Positions 1-7,516 of a stretch of 14,749 nucleotides of DNA are shown in pieces (positions within the stretch are counted from its first letter, which is position 1; each line of letters starts with the position of its first letter). Made by a program: the position numbers and the translations under genes. Origin of the DNA: JBJXFY01 sp046155815 (GTDB taxonomy: Bacteria; Verrucomicrobiota; Verrucomicrobiia; Limisphaerales; CAIMTB01); NCBI GenBank assembly GCA_046155815.1, contig JBJXFY010000053.1:1-14749 (forward strand), given 5' to 3'. The notes beneath the pieces were generated by a model that did not search any database, had not been told where the DNA came from, and saw only the letters and a list, made by a program, of their open reading frames with translations.

Positions 1-176
1 CGCTGCTGCTCGAGGCCTTCAACCTGCTCGACGCGGACGAGAGCGACATCGAGTACTACTACCCGTCGCTGCTGGCCGGCGAGGTGCCCGGGCCGGATGA
101 GGGCGGTTACAACGACCTCCACTTCCACCCGGCCGAACCCTTCGGGCTGCGCGGCGCGGTGACGTACCGGTTCTGA
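1..176 (+). CDS. TonB-dependent receptor, C-terminal end only
   Basis: This is the last 57 codons of a gene that begins before the window; codons are read from position 3 and the stop is TGA at 174-176. The visible peptide has the features of the final strands of a TonB-dependent outer-membrane receptor: a FNLLDADESDIEYYY strand, a loop with GEVPGPDEGG, the DLHFHPAEP segment, and a terminal strand ending in TYRF. Such receptors bring scarce metals, siderophores or other large solutes across the outer membrane using TonB energy. The plug domain is outside the window, so the substrate cannot be judged. Its C-terminus differs from that of the receptor at 11846-14005, so the two belong to different subfamilies. 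It sits 52 bp upstream of the metal-resistance block and points the same way. Confidence 0.85.
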   Translation, partial: LLLEAFNLLDADESDIEYYYPSLLAGEVPGPDEGGYNDLHFHPAEPFGLRGAVTYRF

Positions 177-228
177 CGGCGGGAACACGGCGCTTGAACA
201 GAAACCGGCTCCGGATAGTCTGACGACC

Positions 229-666
229 GTGCGCCGGTTCCGCGAACAACGCCTGCTGTCCCTCCTGCTCGTCCTGGCAGTGGGCGTGCTGCAGGCGCTG
301 GGCGCGGTGCGCGGCTACGCGTGCGACTGCGCCGATGACTTCAGGGTCGTGGCCAGCCCGCGCTGTGGCGGCACCTGCCATCCCGGCGGAGCGCATCACG
401 ATCACGGTGATCACGGGCAGGCCGGCCACACGCATCAGACGGATGCCGACGGTTCTCACGAGCATCACGAAGTCCGCGGGTCTGTGGACGCCGCGGGCAC
501 GCTGAAGGCCGCCTCGTCTGAACTCACGGTCCCGTCCGGCGTCGCGGTGCTTCCGCCCGGGTTTCTGCCTTCCTTCCAGCCCGCTCCGCGGGTTCTTCCT
601 TCCGGCTTCGATTCCGGGCCGCCGCCACCCCTGCTCGTGGCGCGCGCCGTGGTGCGACAGGTGTGA
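229..666 (+). CDS. Small exported His/Cys-rich protein, unknown family
   Basis: The start is GTG at 229; no better upstream start is visible, and there is no clear Shine-Dalgarno. A weak promoter-like TTGAAC-N16-TAGTCT lies at 194-221, which would leave almost no leader. The 145-residue product has an arginine-rich N-terminus and a hydrophobic stretch at about residues 9-27, consistent with a signal peptide or membrane anchor. Four cysteines (C32, C34, C46, C50) follow. Then comes a cluster of ten histidines between residues 51 and 80, mixed with Asp and Gly. The C-terminal third is rich in proline and has no motif I recognise. His/Asp clusters of this kind commonly bind Zn, Cu, Ni or Co, and the position just before a metal-efflux operon suggests periplasmic metal binding. 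That role is inference. The composition is reminiscent of small exported proteins that accompany copper or zinc resistance genes. Confidence 0.7.
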   Translation: MRRFREQRLLSLLLVLAVGVLQALGAVRGYACDCADDFRVVASPRCGGTCHPGGAHHDHGDHGQAGHTHQTDADGSHEHHEVRGSVDAAGTLKAASSELTVPSGVAVLPPGFLPSFQPAPRVLPSGFDSGPPPPLLVARAVVRQV

Positions 667-674
667 GACGCGGT

Positions 675-709
675 TGAACCGCCGGCCCTCGCGGCCGGCT
701 TGAGGTTCA
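675..709 (+). promoter_or_regulatory. Strong hairpin in the leader before the outer-membrane factor gene
   Basis: An inverted repeat lies between the stop at 666 and the ATG at 755. The inner stem is GCCGGCC (681-687) pairing perfectly with GGCCGGC (693-699) across a 5-nt loop. TGAACC (675-680) pairs with GGTTCA (704-709) after a 4-nt bulge, giving 13 bp in all. No T-run follows, so it is not a canonical intrinsic terminator. It could attenuate transcription, set an mRNA processing point, or separate expression of the small His protein from the pump. The pairing is seen in the sequence; the function is inference. Confidence 0.45.
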
Positions 710-754
710 CCGTTGGGCGCAGCGCCGCTGTGCCCGTCTCCATCCGTTCGCACC

Positions 755-1993
755 ATGAAAAATCCATTTCTTCCGTTCCTTGTTTTGCTGGCCCTCGCTG
801 GGCCGTTGCCGGCCGCGTCGTTCACCGAGGACGAGGCCGTCATGCACGCGCTCCGGCACAATGCCGACCTCGCCGCCGCGCGGCTGGCGATCCAGCAGGC
901 GGCCGGGCGCGTGACCCAGGCCGGCCGGCTGGCTAATCCCGAACTCGAAAGCGAGTTCAAGCCCAACGTCCGCGGCGGCGAGGGCGTGCTCGCCTTCGGG
1001 TTGATGCAGCGGTTCCCGCTCACCGCCCGCCTGCGCCTCGAACGGGAAGCGTCCCGCGCCGAACTCGCCGTCGCCGAGGCCGAGGTCCGTGACGCCGAAC
1101 GCCGGGTGGCCGGCGAGGTCGCCCTGGCGGCGGTGAACTGGCTCGCGCTCGACGCCCAGCGGATGCTGAAGGAGCGCCAGTTGGCCAACAGCCGCGAGCT
1201 GGCCGCCGTCGCCGCCAGGGTCGCGGGCCGCGGCGAAGGTTCGGGGATCGAGGCCGTGCAGTTCGAGCTTGAGGCGCAGCAGCTCGCCGCACAGGTGGTC
1301 GAGCTTGACGCTGACCGGGCCGGGCTTGTGGGCGAACTGCGTCCGTTGCTGGGCGTGCCGGTGGCGGAGGCGATTGAGATCACCGGCGCGCTGCCCGAGT
1401 TTGCGGCGACCGGCGCTGCCGAGGTTCAACTCGCGGCGAGGCCCGATTACCGGGCCGCCCTCGCGCGGCGGGAAGCGGCCGAGCGGACCATGGCCCTGGC
1501 CCGCGCCAACCGCTGGCAGGACATCGGTGTCGGTCTCATTGGAGAACTGGACCGTTCGGACGACCATCCCGTCGGGGTCCAGCAGGACAATTTCGTCGGC
1601 CTGCGGCTCTCCCTGCCGTTGCCGTTGTGGAATCGCAACGAAGGCCGCATCGCGGAGGCGGAGGCGACGGCGCAGCGGGCCGAGCGCGAGTCCGAGGCCC
1701 TCGCCTTCCGCATCCGTTCCGAAGTCGAGGCGGCCCAGCTTCAGATGCTGGCGGCGGCGCGGCTTGATCGCGAAGTCGGCACGACGCTGCTGCCCAGGAC
1801 CACGCAGTTGGAGGAACGGCTGGAAAAGCTGCGGGCCGAAGGCCAGGCCACGCTGATGGAAGTGCTCCGCGCCCGCGAGCAGCGCTTTCGCATCGAGTCC
1901 ACCCGGCTGGACGCCCGGCGCAACTTCCACCGGGCGCGCGTCCGCCTCGACACCGCCACCGGGATGATCCTGCCCCATGTGCAATTACCATGA
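755..1993 (+). CDS. czcC: CzcC-like outer-membrane factor (TolC family) of a metal RND pump
   Basis: The 412-residue product begins with a signal peptide (MKNPFLPFLVLLALAGPLPAA). It has the two-repeat, coiled-coil-rich layout of the outer-membrane efflux family: long Ala/Glu/Arg helices at about residues 25-55, 90-180 and 300-400, a GSGIEAVQFELEAQQ segment in the first repeat, and the strand LSLPLPLWNRNEGRIAEAEA in the second. These proteins form the trimeric channel that takes metal ions from the RND permease and adaptor out through the outer membrane. There is no lipobox cysteine, unlike many members. ATG 755 is preferred over the in-frame GTG/TTG starts upstream because it places the signal peptide at the N-terminus. 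The stop overlaps the next start by 4 nt (ATGA), showing translational coupling. The symbol reflects family and gene order; metal specificity is not shown. Confidence 0.9.
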   Translation: MKNPFLPFLVLLALAGPLPAASFTEDEAVMHALRHNADLAAARLAIQQAAGRVTQAGRLANPELESEFKPNVRGGEGVLAFGLMQRFPLTARLRLEREASRAELAVAEAEVRDAERRVAGEVALAAVNWLALDAQRMLKERQLANSRELAAVAARVAGRGEGSGIEAVQFELEAQQLAAQVVELDADRAGLVGELRPLLGVPVAEAIEITGALPEFAATGAAEVQLAARPDYRAALARREAAERTMALARANRWQDIGVGLIGELDRSDDHPVGVQQDNFVGLRLSLPLPLWNRNEGRIAEAEATAQRAERESEALAFRIRSEVEAAQLQMLAAARLDREVGTTLLPRTTQLEERLEKLRAEGQATLMEVLRAREQRFRIESTRLDARRNFHRARVRLDTATGMILPHVQLP

Positions 1994-2349
1994 GCCAGCC
2001 CCTCTATTTGATCATCAAGGCGCTTCTGAGCGGGATTGTCATCGTGGCCGTCTCCGAGTTCGCCAAGCGCAACAACACGCTGGCGAGCGTCATCCACTCG
2101 CTGCCGCTGGTCTCGCTGCTGGCCTTCATCTGGCTTTATGTCGAGACGAGGGACACGGCGCTCATCGGCCGGCACGCCGCGGGCACGTTCTGGTTCGTCC
2201 TGCCGACGCTGCCGCTGTTTCTGGTGCTGCCGTTGCTGCTTGGGCGCGGCTGGGCGTTCTGGCCGGCCTTGGCGGCCGGCGTCGTGCTCACCGTGCCGCT
2301 TTACCTGCTTACCCTGCGGCTGCTGAAGGCGGCCCAAATCCCGCTGTGA
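1990..2349 (+). CDS. DUF3147/GlpM-like four-helix membrane protein
   Basis: The 119-residue product is almost entirely hydrophobic, with four predicted membrane spans at about residues 4-26, 30-53, 63-87 and 89-112. The pattern of AVSEFAKRNN, SLPLVSLLAFIWLYVETRDT and FWFVLPTLPLFLVLPLLL matches what I know of the DUF3147/GlpM-like family of small inner-membrane proteins, whose function is unknown. The start ATG overlaps the czcC stop by 4 nt and the stop lies 8 nt before the adaptor start. It is therefore embedded between two structural genes of the RND pump and almost certainly translated with them. This suggests a helper role in pump assembly or in metal transfer at the inner membrane, but that is inference from position alone. 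It contains no obvious cysteine or histidine metal site. Confidence 0.8.
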   Translation: MSQPLYLIIKALLSGIVIVAVSEFAKRNNTLASVIHSLPLVSLLAFIWLYVETRDTALIGRHAAGTFWFVLPTLPLFLVLPLLLGRGWAFWPALAAGVVLTVPLYLLTLRLLKAAQIPL

Positions 2350-2357
2350 TCGCTGTC

Positions 2358-3554
2358 ATGAATCCCCCCATTTTCACCCTCCTTGCCCTGGCCCTGCTGG
2401 CCGCGCCGTTGTCTGGCGCGGCGGAGTCCGCCAAGGCCGAACGCCTCGCCCGCACCGTCTTCCTCGACGAGATCGGCGTGAAGAACCTCCGCCTCGAAAC
2501 CGTGGCGGTGGAGGAACGCGACTTCGAGGAGGTGATCTTCGCGCTCGGCCGCGTCGAGGTGCTGCCCGGCCGCCGCGCCGTGGTCAGCAGCCGCGTTGCC
2601 GGCCGCGTGGTCAAGGTGAACGCCCTGCCGGACCACGAGGTCCAGGCCGGCGATCCGGTGATCATTCTCGAAAGCCGCCAGCCCGGCGACCCGCCGCCCG
2701 AGATCACGCTTACCGCGCCGCTCAGCGGCCTGGTCACGGAGTTCGCCGTCGCGCCCGGCGAGCCGGTGCATCCGGACAAGGCGCTGATGGCCGTCGTGGA
2801 CCTGCGCACCGTGTACGGCATCGCGCGCGTGCCGGAGCATCTCGCCCGCCACCTGGCCCGCGGCCTGGCCGCCACCATCCGCGTGCCCGGCTGGCCCGAG
2901 GAGGTGTGGGACGCCACGCTCGAGCACCTCGGCGCCGTGGCCGATCCGGCCTCGGGCACGCTCGAGGCCGCCTTCCACGTCCGCAATCCCGGCCTGCGCC
3001 TGCGCCCCGGCATGCGCGCCGAGTTCTCCATCGCGATCACCAACCGCGCCGGCGTGCTGGCCGTGCCGCGCGCGGCGCTGCAGGGCGACGCCGCCAGCCG
3101 CGTCGTCTATGTCGCCTCGGACAGCGTGCCCTTCGCGTTCGAGCGCGTGCCCGTCGTGACCGGCGCGATGAACGACCGCTACGTCGAGATCACGCAGGGC
3201 CTGCTGCCGGGCGACCGGGTCGTGACGACCGGGGCCTATTCGCTGGCCTTCGCCGGCAAGGGCAGCGTCTCGCTCAAGGAGGCGCTGGATGCCGCGCACG
3301 GCCACGAGCACAACGAGGACGGCAGTGAAGTCACCAAGGACCAGAAGGCGGCCGGCCCTGCGGAAGACGATGGGCACGACCACGGCGGCTCCGGCGGGAA
3401 GCTCTCGGGCCTGACGCTGTTCTCACTGATTGGGAACGGCGTCCTGTTGGTCCTGCTGGTCGTCGCCACGCTCCGGCGCAAGCCAGCGAATGAGGAGGCG
3501 CCCGCCATCCCGCCAACCAAGCCGACGAGCGGAGGAGCCGACCATGCTGAATAA
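2358..3554 (+). CDS. czcB: CzcB-like periplasmic adaptor with His-rich, membrane-spanning C-terminus
   Basis: The 398-residue product is a membrane-fusion protein linking RND permease and outer-membrane channel. The signal peptide is about residues 1-23. The first lipoyl half (VVSSRVAGRVVKVNALPDHE, then VQAGDPVIILESR) ends near residue 107. The second half (ITLTAPLSGLV) begins near 116. Only about eight residues, QPGDPPPE, separate them, so the usual alpha-hairpin is absent. Beta-barrel (about 130-210) and membrane-proximal domains (about 225-310) follow. After residue 312 comes an added tail: HGHEH, later DDGHDHGG, then a hydrophobic span at about 349-372 and a polar end with ADHAE. Such a tail is unusual for the family and could hold metal near the inner membrane. 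ATG 2358 was chosen because it begins the signal peptide. The last 11 nt overlap the permease gene. Confidence 0.87.
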   Translation: MNPPIFTLLALALLAAPLSGAAESAKAERLARTVFLDEIGVKNLRLETVAVEERDFEEVIFALGRVEVLPGRRAVVSSRVAGRVVKVNALPDHEVQAGDPVIILESRQPGDPPPEITLTAPLSGLVTEFAVAPGEPVHPDKALMAVVDLRTVYGIARVPEHLARHLARGLAATIRVPGWPEEVWDATLEHLGAVADPASGTLEAAFHVRNPGLRLRPGMRAEFSIAITNRAGVLAVPRAALQGDAASRVVYVASDSVPFAFERVPVVTGAMNDRYVEITQGLLPGDRVVTTGAYSLAFAGKGSVSLKEALDAAHGHEHNEDGSEVTKDQKAAGPAEDDGHDHGGSGGKLSGLTLFSLIGNGVLLVLLVVATLRRKPANEEAPAIPPTKPTSGGADHAE

Positions 3555-6500
3555 GCTCATCCGTCTCGCGCTCCACAACCGGGCCATCGTGCTCGGGCTG
3601 TCGCTGCTCCTTCTGCTGCTCGGCGCGCAGACTGTTCGGAACCTGCCGGTCGAGGTGCTGCCGGACCTCACCAAGCCGACCGTCATCATCCTGACGGAGT
3701 CACCCGGCCTCGCCCCCGAGGAGGTGGAGGTGAACGTCACGCAGCCCATTGAGCGCGCCCTCCTGGGCGTCGCCGGTCTCACCCGGCTGCGCTCGAACTC
3801 CGACGTCAGCCTCTCGCTCGTGTACGCGGAGTTCGGCTGGGGCACGGACATCTACCGGGCGCGCCAGTTCGTGCAGGAGCGGTTGCAGAGCGTGCGCGGA
3901 ACGTTGCCGGAGGGAGTCGAACCGTTCCTCACGCCGGTCGCCTCGCTCATGGGCGAAATCCTCCTCGTCGGCCTGCGCAGCACCAACGCCGCGGTGCCCC
4001 CGCGCGAAGTGCGTTCCCTCGCCGACTGGGTGGTCCGTCCCCGGCTGCAAAGCATCTCGGGCATCGCCGAGATCTTGAACATGGGCGGCGGCATCAAGCA
4101 GGTGCAGGTGCAGCCCGACCCGCTGCGGATGCAGGCCCACGGCGTCACCTACGAGGAGCTGGAGGCCGCCGCCCGGGAGGCCGCGGGCAACACGACGGGC
4201 GGGTTCCTCAACTCCGGCTCCACCGAGATCATGGTCCGCAACCTGGCCATGACCGTGCAGCTCGACGACATCGCCCGCACCGTCGTGAAGCGCGTCAACG
4301 ACCGGGCCATCCGCATCGCCGACGTGGCCCGGGTCGAATGGGGCATCGAGCCGATGCGCGGCGACGGCAGCGTGAACGGCGTGCGCGGCGTGATCATGAG
4401 CATCACCAAGGCGCCGGGTTTCGACACGATCAGCCTGACCGAAAAGATCGAGGCCGCGCTGCGCGAGCTTCAGCCCACGATGCCCGCGGGCGTGGAGACC
4501 GTGGTCCTGTTCCGGCAGGCCGATTTCATCACCAACGCCATCGGCAACCTCAAGAGCGCCATCCTTGAGGGCGCGGTGATGGTCACCGTCGTCCTCTTCC
4601 TCTTCCTCCTGAACTTCCGCACCACGTTCATCACGCTGATGGCCATGCCGCTCTCGTTCGCGATCACGCTGCTCTCGTTCCAATGGCTCGGCATCTCGGT
4701 GAACTCGATGACGCTGGGCGGCCTCGCCGTGGCCATCGGCATGGTGGTGGACGACGCGATCGTGGACGTGGAGAACGTCTTCCGGCGGCTGCGGGAAAAC
4801 GCGGCCCGGCCACAACCGCACCCCCGCCTCGAGGTCATCGCCCGTGCCTCCGGCGAGGTGCGGAATTCCATCCTCTACGCCACGCTGCTCATCATTCTCG
4901 TCTTCCTCCCGCTGCTCGGGCTCAGCGGCGTGGAGGGCCGGCTCTTCGCGCCCATCGCCATCGCCACCATCATCAGCATGGTGGCCTCGTTCGTCGTCTC
5001 GCTGACGGCGATCCCCGTGCTCTGTTCGCTGCTGCTCCGTCCGAAGGAGGGGCACGAACACCGGGACGGCCGTCTGGTCCGCGCCATGAAATGGCTCCTG
5101 GAACGCACGCTGCTGCGTCTCGGCCTGAGCCAGCCGTATCTCCTCCTGGGATTGGTGGCGCTGATGGCGGTGGGCGCGTTCTCGCTCTATCCACAGATGG
5201 GGAAGGATTTCCTGCCCGCCTTCCGCGAGGAGACGGCGCTGATCTCCTCGACCTCCGCGCCCGGCACCTCGCTCGACGAGATGAACCGGATCTCGGACGT
5301 GATCGAGCAGGAGCTGCTGAAGATTTCCGAGGTCCGCAAGGTCGGCCGCCGCCTCGGCCGCGCGGAACGCGGCGACCACGTCGTGCCCGTCTCGACCGCG
5401 GAGTTCGACGTGGACTTCCGCGAGGCCGGCGACGCGAAGAACGCCCGCAGCCGCGCCGAGATCCTCGAGGACATCCGGCAGCGCATCCGCGCCGTGCCGG
5501 GGACGTTCAGCGTCGTGACCGGCCCGCTGGCCGACCGCATCGGCCACATGCTCAGCGGCGTCTCGGCACCCGTGGCGGTCAAGGTCTTCGGCCCGGACCT
5601 CGACAGGCTGCGCGAAATCGGCCTCCAGATTCAGGCCGTGGCGAAGACGATTCGCGGCTTCGAGGACACCAGGCTCGACCAGCAGGCCACCATCCCGCAG
5701 CTCCGCATCGAGGCTGACCGCGACCGGGCCGCGGCCTACGGCGTCACGCCCGGCCGCCTCAACGAAACGCTCTCGACCCTCGTCGGCGGCCGGGCCGTGG
5801 CGGAGCTGCGCGAGGGGCAACGCGCGGTGGACCTGGTCATCCGGCTGCCACAGGAATGGCGGGAGTCGCCGGAGCGCATCGCCCAGTTGCCCATCGAGGT
5901 GCATGACGGCGAAACCGTATCCCGGCGCGTCCCGTTGGCGCTGCTCGCCGACCTCCGGGAGGCGAAGGGACCGAACGTGATCTTCCGCGAGAACAGCCAG
6001 CGCCGCTTCGCCCTCGCCATCAAGCCCACGGTGCGCGACGTCTCGTCGCTTGTCCCGAAGCTCCAGCAGGAGGTCGCCGCCCGGGTGAAGCTGCCCGAGG
6101 GCTACTTCGTGTCGTTCGAGGGCGAGTTCGTGGCCCAGCGGGAGGCCTCCCGGCGCATCGCGATCCTGAGCACCGTCGTCTTCGTCGTCATTGCCTTCCT
6201 GCTCTATGGCTACTTCCGCACGCCGTTCTTCGCCTTCCAGGTGCTGTTCGACATCCCGCTGGCGCTGGTTGGCGGGCTCGTCCTGACCTGGCTTATGGTG
6301 AACAACATCAGCATCGCCACGCTCGTGGGATTCATCGCCGTCGCCGGCGTGGCCGCGCGCAACAGCATCATGCTCATTTCGCATTACCTGCACCTGATGC
6401 AGCACGAAGGAGAACGGTTCTCCAAGGCGATGGTCATCCGTGGGACCAAGGAGCGGCTCGTGCCCGTGCTCATGACCGCGCTGGCCGCCGGCATCGGCCT

Positions 6501-6687
6501 CATCCCGCTCGTGCTCGCCGCCGACCAGCCGGGCAAGGAAATCCTCCATCCCGTGGCCGTCGTCATTGTCGGCGGGCTCGTCACCTCCACGCTGCTCGGC
6601 CTCGGCGTCACGCCGACGGTCTTCTACACCTTCGGCCGGAAGGCAGCGGCCAAGGCCATTGAGAGCGAATCCGGAGCCTCCCATTGA
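3544..6687 (+). CDS. czcA: Heavy-metal efflux RND permease, CzcA/CusA family
   Basis: The 1047-residue length is normal for heavy-metal RND transporters, inner-membrane proton/metal antiporters that capture ions in the periplasm or cytoplasm. The N-terminus has the first TM span followed by LPVEVLPDLTKPTV and the family segment VTQPIERALLGVAGL. The TM4 region reads GLAVAIGMVVDDAIVDVEN; D403 and E410 fit the conserved proton-relay acidic residues, but the position of the extra CzcA aspartate (DFG) is A397. The three methionines that bind Cu/Ag in CusA are also not matched: H668-M669 sits near the first, and the other two are Ala and Val. Metal specificity therefore stays open. A strong Shine-Dalgarno (GGAGGAG, 3531-3537), 6 nt before ATG 3544, fixes the start inside the end of the adaptor gene. 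The symbol is family-level only. Confidence 0.93.
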   Translation: MLNKLIRLALHNRAIVLGLSLLLLLLGAQTVRNLPVEVLPDLTKPTVIILTESPGLAPEEVEVNVTQPIERALLGVAGLTRLRSNSDVSLSLVYAEFGWGTDIYRARQFVQERLQSVRGTLPEGVEPFLTPVASLMGEILLVGLRSTNAAVPPREVRSLADWVVRPRLQSISGIAEILNMGGGIKQVQVQPDPLRMQAHGVTYEELEAAAREAAGNTTGGFLNSGSTEIMVRNLAMTVQLDDIARTVVKRVNDRAIRIADVARVEWGIEPMRGDGSVNGVRGVIMSITKAPGFDTISLTEKIEAALRELQPTMPAGVETVVLFRQADFITNAIGNLKSAILEGAVMVTVVLFLFLLNFRTTFITLMAMPLSFAITLLSFQWLGISVNSMTLGGLAVAIGMVVDDAIVDVENVFRRLRENAARPQPHPRLEVIARASGEVRNSILYATLLIILVFLPLLGLSGVEGRLFAPIAIATIISMVASFVVSLTAIPVLCSLLLRPKEGHEHRDGRLVRAMKWLLERTLLRLGLSQPYLLLGLVALMAVGAFSLYPQMGKDFLPAFREETALISSTSAPGTSLDEMNRISDVIEQELLKISEVRKVGRRLGRAERGDHVVPVSTAEFDVDFREAGDAKNARSRAEILEDIRQRIRAVPGTFSVVTGPLADRIGHMLSGVSAPVAVKVFGPDLDRLREIGLQIQAVAKTIRGFEDTRLDQQATIPQLRIEADRDRAAAYGVTPGRLNETLSTLVGGRAVAELREGQRAVDLVIRLPQEWRESPERIAQLPIEVHDGETVSRRVPLALLADLREAKGPNVIFRENSQRRFALAIKPTVRDVSSLVPKLQQEVAARVKLPEGYFVSFEGEFVAQREASRRIAILSTVVFVVIAFLLYGYFRTPFFAFQVLFDIPLALVGGLVLTWLMVNNISIATLVGFIAVAGVAARNSIMLISHYLHLMQHEGERFSKAMVIRGTKERLVPVLMTALAAGIGLIPLVLAADQPGKEILHPVAVVIVGGLVTSTLLGLGVTPTVFYTFGRKAAAKAIESESGASH

Positions 6688-6725
6688 AGACTTTCCCAGC
6701 GAACTGCAGTGAACAAACACAGTTG

Positions 6726-7451
6726 ATGAAGCGGACACTGGTCACTTCGACATTGATGACGCTGCTTTCTGCCCGTGCGCTCGGCTGCGGAGTAGATTTC
6801 TTCCTCTGCGACCCGGCGCGGGTGCCGGAGAACCTCGAGACCCTTTCCCTCACCTCGTTTCGCTGGGAGCGCTTCGGTGCCGACAGCGAGTTTGAGTTGC
6901 AGACCGGCATCGTCCATCCGTTCCACAAGCGCATCGCCTTCGACGGCTACTTCAGCGCCGGGGATGACGGCGATGGCTGGCACGCCGAGACGATCGTGCC
7001 CGGCTTGCTGCTGGACCTGACGCCGGACCTCGAAGCGTCGCGCTTCCGCCTGGGAATTTTCACCGCATACAAGTTCGCGTTCCAGGACGATGAGGATGCC
7101 ACTTATCTCTCCGCCACCCAGTTCGATGCCCGCGACCAGTGGGAATCGCGCTTCATCGTGGAGACCGACCTCACGAAGAAGCTGAGACTGGTCGGCAACG
7201 TCCTGAACGTCGTTTACGAAGGTCGGGTGGCCTGGGGCTACGCGGCCGGGGCGCGGTACCTGCTTCAGGAAGAACTCTCCCTCGGCGTGGAGGCCATCGG
7301 TGATTTTGATTCGGATGGCCGCCAGCAGGTTTTCGGGACCGCCGCCTACGAACCGGTCGAGGATGTCGTGGTGCGGCTGGCCCTCGGAGCCGGACTTTCC
7401 GAGCGCGCACCCGACTTCGCCCTGGTCGCCGCCTTCACCTTCGGCTTCTGA
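6726..7451 (+). CDS. Exported, probably outer-membrane, protein of unknown function
   Basis: From ATG 6726 the product is 241 residues and begins with a signal-like segment MKRTLVTSTLMTLLSARALG. C21 follows in a weak lipobox-like ALGC, so a lipoprotein is possible but not convincing. An in-frame TTG at 6684 overlaps the permease stop and would add 14 polar residues before the signal; I prefer the ATG. The remainder is built of short alternating polar/hydrophobic strands (SEFELQTGIVHPF, RIAFDGYFSAGDD, RFRLGIFTAYKFAF, LRLVGNVLNVVYEG, VVVRLALGAGLS) separated by acidic turns. It ends in AAFTFGF, with the terminal phenylalanine typical of outer-membrane beta-barrels. It follows the permease by 38 nt and is likely co-transcribed. 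I do not recognise the family; an accessory outer-membrane role is a guess from topology and position. Confidence 0.72.
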   Translation: MKRTLVTSTLMTLLSARALGCGVDFFLCDPARVPENLETLSLTSFRWERFGADSEFELQTGIVHPFHKRIAFDGYFSAGDDGDGWHAETIVPGLLLDLTPDLEASRFRLGIFTAYKFAFQDDEDATYLSATQFDARDQWESRFIVETDLTKKLRLVGNVLNVVYEGRVAWGYAAGARYLLQEELSLGVEAIGDFDSDGRQQVFGTAAYEPVEDVVVRLALGAGLSERAPDFALVAAFTFGF

Positions 7452-7516
7452 AATCTTTCCGGACAAACCAAACCGGAAGTAACGCACAAAAACAAACAAC
7501 ACACACAGGCAGAAAC

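Noticed and set aside
707..1984. Minus-strand open reading frame of 425 codons opposite the outer-membrane factor.
   Set aside because: The plus strand carries a recognisable TolC-family protein with signal peptide and coupled stop; the minus frame shows no family features.
1977..2357. Upstream extension of the adaptor frame across the DUF3147-like gene.
   Set aside because: The DUF3147-like protein in another frame is well supported and coupled to czcC, and the adaptor signal peptide begins at 2358.
6684..6725. TTG start for the outer-membrane protein gene overlapping the permease stop.
   Set aside because: It would add a polar, Cys-containing 14-residue extension before the signal peptide; ATG 6726 fits better, though coupling by the TTG cannot be fully excluded.
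3700..6738. Minus-strand open reading frame of 1012 codons opposite the RND permease.
   Set aside because: It is the antisense shadow of a clear RND gene in GC-rich sequence. Its translation is rich in His, Asp, Arg and Gly, without domains or a sensible start.
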